From UBA11957 sp963603285 (GTDB lineage Bacteria > Bacillota > Clostridia > Lachnospirales > Lachnospiraceae), in NCBI GenBank assembly GCA_963603285.1, contig CAVCMG010000009.1:1-64000 (forward strand): 64,000 nt of DNA. Direction: 5' to 3'. Shown piece by piece: positions 43,459-52,022 of this stretch. The position numbers and the translations under genes were made by a program. The notes below the pieces were generated by a model that saw nothing but the letters and a program-made list of their open reading frames with translations, did not search any database and was not told where the DNA came from. The first letter of the stretch is position 1, and every line of letters begins with the position of its first letter.

Positions 43459-43851
43459 AGCATCCCGGGCAGCCGTCCGCAAAGCACAGCAACGGCCATG
43501 ACCGTCGCAGCCGCTAAAAAAAGCCAAAACCTGAGAAAAAAGCTTTTCCCAGACCGGTAACTTCCCGGCACTGCCCGAATATGCTAAAGTAAGAACAGGA
43601 AAAGAAAGCCCCGACATGAACCGCAAACAAAAAGCCCGGCTGTCCGCCTGTTTTTGCAAAAACCCCCGTTTCGACCGAAATCTCCTGCTTTTATACCGCC
43701 AGCTCTGCTGTATAAAAAGCCAGATTTGCAAAGATTGCAGGTGCTCCGACAGAAAATCACAAAAAAAAATAAAAAAAAATCAATTTAGGGGTTGATTTTT
43801 CAGCCCCTAAGTGATATAGTATCACTTGCGTTGAAAAACTTCATATCGCAA
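43459..43851. other. Intergenic region with possible Cys-rich small frame
   Basis: A 59-codon plus-strand frame at 43616-43795 (starts MNRKQKARLSAC) has seven Cys and many Lys and Arg. Its ribosome site is weak and the last codons overlap the tRNA promoter, so I do not call it a gene. No other coding signal is visible. The region carries the same C-rich plus-strand composition as trmB. Confidence 0.2.
43792..43820 (+). promoter_or_regulatory. Promoter of tRNA-Lys
   Basis: TTGATT (43792-43797), 17-bp spacer, TATAGT (43815-43820), 32 bases before the tRNA. A 10-bp hairpin (TTAGGGGTTG with CAGCCCCTAA) overlaps it and may end upstream transcription. Confidence 0.75.
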
Positions 43852-43924
43852 GCGCCTTTAGCTCAGCTGGTAGAGCAGTAGACTCTTAATCTATTTGTCC
43901 AGGGTTCGAATCCCTGAAGGCGCA
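43852..43924 (+). tRNA. tRNA-Lys (anticodon CTT)
   Basis: A 73-nt cloverleaf: acceptor GCGCCTT with AAGGCGC, D arm GCTCAGCTGGTAGAGC, anticodon loop CTCTTAA (anticodon CTT at 43885-43887), T arm CAGGGTTCGAATCCCTG, discriminator A. CCA is not encoded. Confidence 0.97.
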
Positions 43925-43927
43925 CTC

Positions 43928-43970
43928 AAAGCACTGTTTTTGGAATGTAGTTCCGGGGACGGTGTTTTTT
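43928..43970 (+). terminator. Terminator of tRNA-Lys
   Basis: AAAGCACTGT pairs with ACGGTGTTTT (with G-T pairs), followed by T. Confidence 0.65.
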
Positions 43971-44038
43971 ATTTGTCTGGATAGAAAAAAGCGCCAGAGC
44001 CGATGCCGGCGCTTTTTTCGTCCGAGGGGCCAAGAAGA

Positions 44039-44278
44039 TCACAACTTCCTCCGAATCGCCCTCTCCAACGGCTTCTCCGGCTCCAGCCTGATCTCCAGAA
44101 TATCCTCAATCCTGCACCCCAGAACCTGGCAAAGATCATCCAATGTGCGGACATTCACCGACTGATTCTTCCGCAGTCGCTGAATCGTAGCCTTATAAAA
44201 TCCAAACTTCTCAATCAACATATAACTGCTGACCTTCTTCTCCTCCATCGTCTTCCAGAGCGGATCATAAGAAATCAT
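44039..44278 (-). CDS. XRE-type helix-turn-helix regulator, small
   Basis: A 79-residue protein that is one Cro/CI-type helix-turn-helix: KKVSSYMLIEKFGFYKATIQRLRKNQSV then VRTLDDLCQVLGCRIEDIL, the pattern of YozG-like regulators. It could be a stand-alone repressor. Its ends are clear (ATG with AGGTGTG upstream on the minus strand). No partner gene is adjacent; the downstream neighbour is tRNA-Lys. Confidence 0.85.
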   Translation of the reverse strand: MISYDPLWKTMEEKKVSSYMLIEKFGFYKATIQRLRKNQSVNVRTLDDLCQVLGCRIEDILEIRLEPEKPLERAIRRKL

Positions 44279-44499
44279 GAAACCACACCTCCATACTTAT
44301 AGTATCTCTATTATGATAGAGTTTCCCGATTATGCATATGTACATTAAAATACCGCCCGACCAAAATAGACATACCATAAAACCCAAGGAAATTTAAAAC
44401 CCCTTTAGAATATTAAGAAACTATTAACCACTCTTTAAGAAATAGATTAGAAATTGGACAAATGTAAGACACAAATCCCCTGTATAGTATAACCATCGA

Positions 44500-44700
44500 A
44501 TGAAAAACAACTGCAAAACAAACGCAGTACTGTCAATGAAGCGTTAACGGCGGGTGACGTTGAACCAATGAGCATCTGCCGGCTTCGACTAACAATTATT
44601 CCATTTACATAGAGTGGCTACAGGCCACAAATTTTCTCTCTCTTTCCTTTCAAGTAATGCGACAAGGGCTTGTGTATAAACCACAGGCCCTTGTTGCATG
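44500..44700 (+). ncRNA. Candidate structured RNA or leader
   Basis: Four stems occur in 200 bases without a gene: CTGC/GCAG (about 44511-44526), CGGCGGGTG with CATCTGCCG (44548-44556 with 44573-44581, 16-nt loop), GTGGC/GCCAC (about 44614-44628) and GCGACAAGGGC with GCCCTTGTTGC (44659-44697), the last terminator-like though T-poor. No known riboswitch motif was recognised. The following gene starts at 44789. The rest of the 44279-44788 gap has no gene. Confidence 0.35.
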
Positions 44701-44788
44701 TTATAAGAAAAACAGGCTTGACGGATAAAAACCACCGCGTCATACTGACAGAGAAAGAAACAAAAAAACAGACAAAGGAGAAAACTAT

Positions 44789-45175
44789 ATGCAAATCGCT
44801 ATTACCGTGATCTGTTGTCTGATGCCCTGCATCGGCATGGTGCTCGGACTGCTGATGCTCTCTAAAGGAAAAAAGAAAATACAAGGTACAGCAAAGCCAG
44901 GCAGCCTGCCGGGAAACGTACAGTTGTCCTTCGGCTGCGTGATCCTTGGTATTGCCTTTGTAGAGCTTGTGCTGACACTGGCCGTACTGTTCCTGGCGCC
45001 GGTGACAGGCACAAAGCCAAGACTTATTATGACCATACTTCTGGTCACGGTGCAGTATATAACAGCCATGGTTCTGATCTTTGTACTGAATGCCCGTATG
45101 CTGCATAGCACACGAAAGAGTCCGGAAAGGGATGAAACGCAGGAAAGAGCATCCCATACAGATGAAAAAGAGTAA
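44789..45175 (+). CDS. Hypothetical membrane protein
   Basis: I do not recognise a family. The 128-residue protein has three hydrophobic segments (residues about 3-24, 52-77 and 84-104) and a charged C-terminal tail. The first segment and the short linker KGKKKIQGTAKPG suggest a small integral membrane protein with the tail in the cytoplasm. It has an AAAGGAG site. The structured region upstream may be its leader. Confidence 0.6.
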   Translation: MQIAITVICCLMPCIGMVLGLLMLSKGKKKIQGTAKPGSLPGNVQLSFGCVILGIAFVELVLTLAVLFLAPVTGTKPRLIMTILLVTVQYITAMVLIFVLNARMLHSTRKSPERDETQERASHTDEKE

Positions 45176-45275
45176 AAATCCTGTGCTTCACACAACATAG
45201 GAACGTTGAATATTCAAGTGCACAAGATAATATTATAAAAAAATAACACAATCGTGTGATTTTTAACACATTTCG

Positions 45276-45304
45276 TTGAAAACCATATATCGCTGTGCTA
45301 TAGT
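45276..45304 (+). promoter_or_regulatory. Sigma-A promoter
   Basis: TTGAAA, 17-bp spacer, TATAGT, 30 bases before the gene at 45334. Confidence 0.75.
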
Positions 45305-45333
45305 AAAGTTAATAGAGAAACGGAGGTACAGCT

Positions 45334-45969
45334 ATGCGATCAGATATTACAGACAGAATGAAAAAGAATTCGGAAATCGGCCGGATTGCCATGCTTTCCC
45401 TGCGCTGTGGGATGGATGTATCCGATAAGACAGCCAGACTTGTAGCCATGACTGTGGAAAATCCGGACGTTGGCCGCAACACGATCGAAAAGGACAGCAG
45501 CCAGGATGCCCTGCAGGCCGTATGGATTCTGGATGATGCGGAAAATATGGCAGCCGGATTTGCTGATCTGGAGGGTCGTCTGGCAAAGCTCAGAGGTCTT
45601 GTACAGAAGGAAGGCTATACGGTAGTGCGTACCGACGAAAAGAACGTACCCTTTGAGATCCGCAAGGTCAAGGAAGAGGCCGGTGATTACATCCTGTATG
45701 TCCAGTTTGGTACAGGGCGTGTGCTGGAAGCATCCTTTGGGGTGCAGACTACCGACAAAAAGGGCCGCTGCTATACGATCCGGGAGCTGGAAGAAGAACA
45801 GAAACAGCTGGCCAGCCTGATCAAAACGGTCAAAAAGCTCAATGGTCTGGGCATCAAAGGTGAAGAAAAGATGCTGCGGCTGGCTGTCTTTGCCTGCGAG
45901 GAACGCTTCCTTGTCCGCAAAGCCAGAGCCCACAGACTGGAGCAGGAAAAGCAAAGAGGAAGTATCTAA
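45334..45969 (+). CDS. Hypothetical protein upstream of XRE regulator
   Basis: A 211-residue soluble protein with no recognised domain. The N-terminus contains MLSLRCGMDVSDKTARLVAMTVENP; the C-terminal half is helical and basic (EEEQKQLASLIKTVKKLNGL). It lies directly in front of an XRE regulator (adjacent stop and start) and shares a strong promoter with it and with sdaAB, so it may act with that regulator in a serine- or stress-responsive operon. This is contextual inference. Confidence 0.55.
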   Translation: MRSDITDRMKKNSEIGRIAMLSLRCGMDVSDKTARLVAMTVENPDVGRNTIEKDSSQDALQAVWILDDAENMAAGFADLEGRLAKLRGLVQKEGYTVVRTDEKNVPFEIRKVKEEAGDYILYVQFGTGRVLEASFGVQTTDKKGRCYTIRELEEEQKQLASLIKTVKKLNGLGIKGEEKMLRLAVFACEERFLVRKARAHRLEQEKQRGSI

Positions 45970-46401
45970 ATGCCGGACACAGATATCAGGGAGAAGGCCT
46001 ACTGGCTGAAAATGCAGAGAAAACGTCTGGGACTGACCCAGAAGGAGCTGGCCGGACTTTCCGGCACGAGCCTGCGGTCGATCCAGTCCTACGAACAGGG
46101 AACGAGAAGCCTGCGGGGAGCCTCGATCGAGCAGATCCAGGCGCTGTGCCGTGTGCTTGGCTGCAGCGAGCAGGAGATCCTTTCCTACCCGGGCAGCCGG
46201 CAGTTTACTTTTGCAGAGAGTACCACCGGCGAGCTGATCAATCTGTACGAAAGACTGAAACGGGATAAAGCCCAAAATGACCAGACAGACAGGATATATC
46301 ACGACCTGCCCGCTGCGGAATGCGAACGGCAGCTTTTACAGGAAATGGCGCTCCGCTTTTATCAGGAGCATACAAAGACATACAAGGAGATGACAACATG
46401 A
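45970..46401 (+). CDS. XRE-family regulator with HTH and C-terminal domain
   Basis: A 143-residue protein whose N-terminus is a Cro/CI helix-turn-helix (AYWLKMQRKRLGLTQKELAG, GTSLRSIQSYEQGTRSL) followed by a helical segment ending YHDLPAAECERQLLQEMALRF. It abuts the preceding hypothetical gene with no gap, and its stop codon overlaps the start of sdaAB. Translational coupling with L-serine dehydratase suggests it may control serine deamination. The ligand is unknown. Confidence 0.8.
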   Translation: MPDTDIREKAYWLKMQRKRLGLTQKELAGLSGTSLRSIQSYEQGTRSLRGASIEQIQALCRVLGCSEQEILSYPGSRQFTFAESTTGELINLYERLKRDKAQNDQTDRIYHDLPAAECERQLLQEMALRFYQEHTKTYKEMTT

Positions 46402-47057
46402 ATATGCTGGATATTATCGGCCCGGCCATGGTCGGACCTTCAAGCTCTCATACGGCTGGTGCAGTGCGCATCGGTCGTATTGCCAAAAAGCTGATGGCAG
46501 AGCGTATCGTGGAAGCAGAGCTTTTGCTGCATGGCTCTTTTCTGGCAACGGGCAAGGGCCATGGTACGGACCGTGCACTGATCGCCGGGCTCTTGGGCAT
46601 GGATGTGGATGATGACCGTATCCGTACCAGCTTTGAGATTGCGAAAGAGTCCGGACTTTCCTTTACCTTTGGCAGCATCATGCTGACGGACGGCCATCCG
46701 AATTCGGTCAAGATGTTTCTGACCGGCGAGTCCGGCAAAAAGCTGGAGATTGTGGCGTCCTCGATCGGCGGCGGCAGGATTCTTGTCAACGAGATCGATG
46801 GCCTGACGGCCAATTTCAGCGGTGACTATCCGACCTTGATCGTGCATAATCAGGATCAGCCGGGGCATGTTATGGAAGTAACCAGTATGCTGGGGCATAA
46901 AGGCGTCAATATTGCAACGATGCAGCTGTACCGCGACGGCCGCGGAGGCAAGGCGGTCATGGTTGTTGAATGTGATCAGGAAGTACCGAAGGAAGGCATT
47001 GAATGGCTGGAACGTGTGGAGGGTATCTTAAAGGTCACATACCTGAGTCTGGCGTAG
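46398..47057 (+). CDS. sdaAB: L-serine dehydratase, beta subunit
   Basis: It forms, with the alpha subunit, the iron-sulfur-dependent L-serine dehydratase that converts serine to pyruvate and ammonia. The 219-residue protein has the signature MLDIIGPAMVGPSSSHTAGA, GKGHGTDRAL and an ACT-like C-terminal domain (HNQDQPGHVMEVTSMLGHKG). I start it at ATG 46398, which has AAGGAGA upstream and overlaps the regulator stop. Longer frames run into the preceding gene. Confidence 0.95.
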   Translation: MNMLDIIGPAMVGPSSSHTAGAVRIGRIAKKLMAERIVEAELLLHGSFLATGKGHGTDRALIAGLLGMDVDDDRIRTSFEIAKESGLSFTFGSIMLTDGHPNSVKMFLTGESGKKLEIVASSIGGGRILVNEIDGLTANFSGDYPTLIVHNQDQPGHVMEVTSMLGHKGVNIATMQLYRDGRGGKAVMVVECDQEVPKEGIEWLERVEGILKVTYLSLA

Positions 47058-47066
47058 GAGGGCGAT

Positions 47067-47930
47067 ATGTATTCATCTTTGGAAGAACTCATAACCGAGG
47101 CAGAAGAAAAAAACAGCGAGGTCTGGGAGCTGGTGTTGCAGGACGATATGCAGCAGCGGGGCGTAAGCCGCGAGACCTCCTTTAACGATACGAAGCAGCT
47201 GTATCTGACGATGAAGGCGGCAGATGCAGGATATGAAGAAAATTTGAGTTCCCACAGCGGACTGGTAGGCGGCGATGGCCGCAAGCTTGCCGTGGCAAGG
47301 GAAAAGGGCCAGCTGTACTGTGGGAATTTTATCGGTATGGTGATGGAGACGGCTGTCAAGATGGGCGAATCCAACGCCTGCATGAAAAAGATCGTGGCAG
47401 CACCGACCGCCGGTTCCTGCGGTGTGATGCCTGCCGTACTGTTAAGCCTGCAGAAGGAAAAGGGCTTTACCGACGATCAGATGACCGAGGCGCTGTTTGT
47501 AGCTGCCGGTATCGGCGGTGTGATCGCCAACCGGGCCTTTCTGGCAGGGGCCAGCGGTGGCTGTCAGGCGGAGATCGGTTCGGCTTCGGCCATGGCGGCA
47601 GGCGCGGCAGCCTATCTGGCCGGGGGGAATGCACGGCAGATCGCCGATGCGGCAGCGCTGGCCTTAAAGGGACTTCTGGGACTGGCCTGCGATCCGGTAG
47701 CCGGACTTGTAGAAGTACCCTGTGTCAAGAGAAATGTGATCGGCAGCGTCAATGCCCTGACAAGCGCAGATATGGCCATGGCCGGTATCATAAGCCGTAT
47801 CCCGCCGGATGAGGTCATCGATGCGATGAAGAGCATCGGTATCTGTATGCCCGGCTGCTTAAAAGAGACAGGTACGGGCGGCCTGGCGGCTACACCTACC
47901 GGTGAAGCGATCCGGGAACAGATGGCGTAG
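47067..47930 (+). CDS. sdaAA: L-serine dehydratase, alpha subunit
   Basis: The 287-residue catalytic subunit contains the four-iron cluster residues: Cys in APTAGSCGVMPAVL, LACDPVAGLVEVPCVKRN, and the C-terminal MPGCLKETGTGGLA. It starts nine bases after the beta subunit. Together they degrade serine, a common energy and nitrogen route in gut anaerobes. The family is oxygen-labile, consistent with a strict anaerobe. Confidence 0.95.
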   Translation: MYSSLEELITEAEEKNSEVWELVLQDDMQQRGVSRETSFNDTKQLYLTMKAADAGYEENLSSHSGLVGGDGRKLAVAREKGQLYCGNFIGMVMETAVKMGESNACMKKIVAAPTAGSCGVMPAVLLSLQKEKGFTDDQMTEALFVAAGIGGVIANRAFLAGASGGCQAEIGSASAMAAGAAAYLAGGNARQIADAAALALKGLLGLACDPVAGLVEVPCVKRNVIGSVNALTSADMAMAGIISRIPPDEVIDAMKSIGICMPGCLKETGTGGLAATPTGEAIREQMA

Positions 47931-48008
47931 GCATATTATTAGACAAAAAACCGTGTGAAAAACGGGCATTTTGCACAAAAAGTACCCCTGTCATTTGAAT
48001 GGAGGATA

Positions 48009-48037
48009 TTGAATTTCTGCGGAATGTATGCTAGGAT
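48009..48037 (+). promoter_or_regulatory. Sigma-A promoter of pfkA
   Basis: TTGAAT, 17-bp spacer, TAGGAT, 45 bases before the start codon. The -10 is imperfect. Confidence 0.5.
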
Positions 48038-48082
48038 AAACAAAATGTGTTTTGTGTTTTTCATATGGAGGAGTAGTTTATT

Positions 48083-49120
48083 ATGGCAGAGAATAAAGTA
48101 AAGACGATCGGTGTCCTGACCAGTGGTGGCGATGCCCCGGGTATGAATGCCGCGATCCGTGCCGTTGTGCGCAGAGCCCTGTCACAGAATATCGCTGTGA
48201 AAGGTATTCTCAAAGGCTATGACGGCCTGATCAATAATGATATGGTAGATATGACCAGCCGCGATGTGTCGGATATCATCCAGCGCGGCGGTACGATCCT
48301 GTATACAGCAAGATGCCCGGAGATGCGTACCCCGGAAGGTCTGGCAACCGCTGTGGAGAACTGCAAAAAGAACGGTATCGACGGTCTGGTTGTTATCGGT
48401 GGTGACGGTTCCTTTGCCGGTGCACAGAAGCTGGCCAATGAGGGTATCAATGCCATCGGTATACCGGGTACGATTGATCTGGACATTTCCTGTACGGATT
48501 ACACGATCGGTTTCGATACTGCGATCAATACCGCTATGGAGGCCATCGATAAGATCCGGGATACTTCTGCTTCCCATGAGAGATGCTCTGTTATCGAGGT
48601 TATGGGACGCCATGCCGGATATATTGCCCTGTGGTGCGGTATTGCCAACGGTGCAGACGATATCCTGCTCCCGGAATATTATGATTACGATGAGCAGAAG
48701 CTGATCGACAAGATCATTCTGAACCGTTCCAGAGGCAAGACCCATCATATCATCATCAATGCCGAGGGTATCGGACATTCTGCCAGCATGGCAAAGCGTA
48801 TCGAAGCAGCTACCGGCATTGAGACGCGTGCGACGATCCTTGGCCATATGCAGCGAGGCGGTTCCCCGAGCTGCCGCGATCGTTTCTTTGCTTCCCTGAT
48901 GGGTGCATATGCGGTAGATCTGCTCCGTAAGGGTGAGACAAAACGTATCGTAGGAATCAAGAGTGGTGAGATCGTTGACTTTGATATCAACGAGGGTCTG
49001 GCTATGCAGAAGCAGGTGTCCAGAGAGCAGTACGAGATTGCCCAGACACTGTCCTATAGCTATGGCGACTTCAATCTGGGTGCTGCAGGTACCATCAATC
49101 CGCTGAAGAGTAAATTCTAA
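48083..49120 (+). CDS. pfkA: ATP-dependent 6-phosphofructokinase
   Basis: It phosphorylates fructose 6-phosphate in glycolysis. The 345-residue protein has LTSGGDAPGMNAAIR, GGDGS (106-110) and PGTID, so Gly is present at both positions that distinguish ATP- from pyrophosphate-dependent enzymes. The catalytic motif TIDND reads TIDLD here: catalytic Asp132 and Asp134 are kept, but the Asn between them is Leu133. MGRHAGYIAL and HMQRGGSPSCRDR are normal. It is monocistronic with its own terminator. Confidence 0.95.
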   Translation: MAENKVKTIGVLTSGGDAPGMNAAIRAVVRRALSQNIAVKGILKGYDGLINNDMVDMTSRDVSDIIQRGGTILYTARCPEMRTPEGLATAVENCKKNGIDGLVVIGGDGSFAGAQKLANEGINAIGIPGTIDLDISCTDYTIGFDTAINTAMEAIDKIRDTSASHERCSVIEVMGRHAGYIALWCGIANGADDILLPEYYDYDEQKLIDKIILNRSRGKTHHIIINAEGIGHSASMAKRIEAATGIETRATILGHMQRGGSPSCRDRFFASLMGAYAVDLLRKGETKRIVGIKSGEIVDFDINEGLAMQKQVSREQYEIAQTLSYSYGDFNLGAAGTINPLKSKF

Positions 49121-49133
49121 ACGCAGAACTTTC

Positions 49134-49196
49134 AGGCTGCCACACAAAAGTGGTTCTTCCCGTTACAGGATGACCGCCGGATGTGGCAGCCTTTTT
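49134..49196 (+). terminator. Terminator of pfkA
   Basis: AGGCTGCCACA pairs with TGTGGCAGCCT across a 37-nt loop, followed by T. Confidence 0.8.
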
Positions 49197-49258
49197 GCTG
49201 TCCTATATAAAAACACTGTCCGTAAAAACGGTCTGAGGAGAGGAAGAAAGAAGGAGTT

Positions 49259-51103
49259 ATGACAAAAGAAGAACTATTACAGCAGTTATACGGTTATGCT
49301 TCCTTTCGGCTGGGACAGGCGGAACTGATCGATGCAACGCTGTCGGGGCGGGATGTCTTTGGTATCATGCCGACCGGCGCGGGCAAATCGGTCTGCTATC
49401 AGATCCCGGCGCTGATGCTGCAGGGAATTACGCTGGTGATCTCCCCGCTGATCTCGCTGATGAAGGATCAGGTCAGTGCCTTAAACCAGATGGGCGTCCA
49501 TGCGGCGTATCTCAACAGCTCGCTGACCTCTGGGCAGTATATGAAGGCGCTGCAGCTGGCCAAAAGAGGGCAGTACAAGCTGATCTATGTGGCGCCGGAG
49601 CGCCTGCTGACGGAGTCCTTTCTGGATTTTGCACGGTATGCGGATATTTCTTTCCTCGCAGTGGATGAGGCGCACTGCGTATCCCAGTGGGGCCAGGATT
49701 TCCGGCCAAGCTATCTGAAAATCCAGGAATTTATCGATGCCCTGCCCCGACGGCCGGTTATGGCAGCCTATACGGCCACGGCTACAAAGGCTGTCCGTGA
49801 CGACTGTATCGGTATGCTGGGACTTAAGGATCCGGTGATCAAAACCACCGGTTTCGACCGGGAAAATCTGTATTTTGAAGTGCGTCAGCCGGCGGACAAG
49901 CAGAAGGAGCTTTTACAGATCCTGTCCGAACATCAGACAGAGAGCGGTATCATCTACTGTACCACCCGCAAAAATGTCGAGGAAATCTGTGACCGGCTGA
50001 TCCGGGAGGGCTACCGTGCCACCCGCTACCATGCCGGACTGACGGATGAGGAGCGTTCGAAGAATCAGGAGGATTTTCTTTACGACGTCTGCCCTGTCAT
50101 GGTGGCGACCAATGCCTTCGGTATGGGGATCGATAAATCGAACGTCCGTTACGTGATACATTACAATATGCCGAAAAATATGGAGAGCTATTATCAGGAA
50201 GCGGGTCGTGCCGGACGGGATGGCGAGGCGGCTGTCTGCATCCTGCTTTACGCAGGGCAGGATGTGGTGACGAACCAGTTTTTTATCGAGCATGCGCGGG
50301 AAAATGACGAGCTCGATCCACAGGAGCTGGCCGTTGTCAAAGCGCAGGATGAAAAGCGTCTGCGGGATATGACGTTTTACTGCTTTACGGAGGACTGTCT
50401 CCGGCAGTATATGCTGGCATATTTCGGGGAAAAGACCGGGGAATCCTGCGGTAACTGCGGCAACTGCTGCGGGGATTTTGAGGTCGTGGATGTGACGGAT
50501 GCGGCGATGGCGCTTCTGCGTGCGGTCTTTGAAAGCGGCAGCCGCTATGGTGCGCAGGTGCTTCTCGATGCGCTCAGGGGCAGTACAAGCCAGAAGGTAA
50601 AGCAGTTTCGTCTTGACGAGCTTTCGGTATACGGTGCTTTACAGGGGACTCCGGTGCATACACTGCGCCGTATCCTGCATAAGCTGTATGGTATGCTTTT
50701 ACTGAAACAGGAGGGCGATGCCTATCCGATCGTAAAGATCACACCGGAAGGCCGGGAGATGCTTCTGGAGGAAGTACCGGTACGGATCACGATGCAGACG
50801 CCGAAGAAGAAACGCGATGCCTCGGCAAAGACGAAAAAGGCAGCGGCGAACGCTGGTTTTGCCGAAAACGATGCCGATGCATCCATGTTTGAACAGCTCA
50901 GACAGGTACGTCTTCGTCTGGCTAAGGAACAGCATGTGCCGCCGTATATCATTTTTTCCGACAAGACGCTGGCCGATATGTGCCGGAAGCTGCCAAAAAG
51001 CAAAGAAGAGATGCTGGCGGTATCCGGTGTGGGTGAGAAAAAGTACGAGCTGTATGGCGAGGTCTTTCTGGACGAGATACAGAAGCTGTATGACAGAAAA
51101 TAA
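49259..51103 (+). CDS. recQ: ATP-dependent DNA helicase RecQ
   Basis: The 614-residue superfamily 2 helicase has Walker A MPTGAGKSVCYQ, DEAH in VDEAHCVSQWGQDFRP, motif VI QEAGRAGRDG, a zinc-binding region with CGNCGNCC in the RQC domain, and a C-terminal HRDC domain (ending LAVSGVGEKKYELYGEVFLD). It unwinds DNA in recombinational repair. The start ATG at 49259 is near AAGAAGGAG. It is followed closely by a DUF5685 gene, perhaps in the same transcript. Confidence 0.95.
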   Translation: MTKEELLQQLYGYASFRLGQAELIDATLSGRDVFGIMPTGAGKSVCYQIPALMLQGITLVISPLISLMKDQVSALNQMGVHAAYLNSSLTSGQYMKALQLAKRGQYKLIYVAPERLLTESFLDFARYADISFLAVDEAHCVSQWGQDFRPSYLKIQEFIDALPRRPVMAAYTATATKAVRDDCIGMLGLKDPVIKTTGFDRENLYFEVRQPADKQKELLQILSEHQTESGIIYCTTRKNVEEICDRLIREGYRATRYHAGLTDEERSKNQEDFLYDVCPVMVATNAFGMGIDKSNVRYVIHYNMPKNMESYYQEAGRAGRDGEAAVCILLYAGQDVVTNQFFIEHARENDELDPQELAVVKAQDEKRLRDMTFYCFTEDCLRQYMLAYFGEKTGESCGNCGNCCGDFEVVDVTDAAMALLRAVFESGSRYGAQVLLDALRGSTSQKVKQFRLDELSVYGALQGTPVHTLRRILHKLYGMLLLKQEGDAYPIVKITPEGREMLLEEVPVRITMQTPKKKRDASAKTKKAAANAGFAENDADASMFEQLRQVRLRLAKEQHVPPYIIFSDKTLADMCRKLPKSKEEMLAVSGVGEKKYELYGEVFLDEIQKLYDRK

Positions 51104-51137
51104 TGTCCCGGGGCGCTTGCCCGGTCAAGGAGGCAGT

Positions 51138-52007
51138 ATGTTTGGTTATGTGACGGTGCATAAGGAAGAATTAAAGATCAAGGAATACGAGACATACAAG
51201 GGCTTTTACTGCGGCGCATGTCAGGCATTAAGGCAGGAATACGGTCTGGCCGGACAGCTGACGCTGTCCTACGATATGACCTTTCTGACGCTGCTTTTAA
51301 GCTCCCTGTACGAGCCGGAGCAGAAATTTTCAAAGAAACGGTGCATAGCCCATCCGCAGAAAAAGCGGCTGATGATCGAAAATGAATACTCGGTATACGC
51401 CGCCCACATGGGCATCCTGCTCACATGGTACAAGTTTCTGGACGACTGGAAGGATGAAAAGAAGCTGACTGCTGTTGTAGGGCTCAGAGTTTACCACAGG
51501 GCTTTTGAAAAGGCCAGAGCCCTGTATCCCGGAAAGGATCAGAAGATCCGGAAGTATCTGGGGGAGCTTTCCGCACTCGAAAAGGCACAGAGCACGGATA
51601 TCGACCGGGTAGCCGGGACGTTTGGCCATCTGCTGGGAGAGATCTTTGCCATAAAGGATGATCTCTGGTGGGAGGATCTGTACTGTACGGGCTTTTATCT
51701 GGGGAAATTTATCTATCTGATGGACGCCTGGGACGATCTGAAAAAGGATGAAAAGACCGGCAATTACAATATCCTTTTTTTGCGCCGCAAAGCGCGGGAA
51801 AAGGACGGGCCAGTTGACGAAGAGGCATTTGCCGCAGAGGTGGAGCAGCTGCTTGTCGGTATGATGGCGGCCTGCAGCGCATCCTTTGAACGTCTGCCAC
51901 TGGTACAGGATGTTGCAATTTGCGAGAATATCCTATATGATGGGGTGTGGAAGCGATTGGACAAGATGAAAGAGGAAGCTGCAAAAGCGGCAGAACAGAC
52001 AGTATAA
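51138..52007 (+). CDS. DUF5685 family protein
   Basis: The 289-residue protein begins MFGYVTVHKEELKIKEYETYKGFYCGACQAL, the signature I associate with DUF5685, with a conserved Cys pair (C24, C27). It is largely helical and probably cytoplasmic. I start it at 51138, after AAGGAGG; longer frames read back inside recQ. It precedes a DnaJ-domain gene by 15 bases, and such proteins are often found near DnaJ-like genes in Clostridia. The function is unknown. Confidence 0.75.
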   Translation: MFGYVTVHKEELKIKEYETYKGFYCGACQALRQEYGLAGQLTLSYDMTFLTLLLSSLYEPEQKFSKKRCIAHPQKKRLMIENEYSVYAAHMGILLTWYKFLDDWKDEKKLTAVVGLRVYHRAFEKARALYPGKDQKIRKYLGELSALEKAQSTDIDRVAGTFGHLLGEIFAIKDDLWWEDLYCTGFYLGKFIYLMDAWDDLKKDEKTGNYNILFLRRKAREKDGPVDEEAFAAEVEQLLVGMMAACSASFERLPLVQDVAICENILYDGVWKRLDKMKEEAAKAAEQTV

Positions 52008-52022
52008 AACGGAGAATACCAG

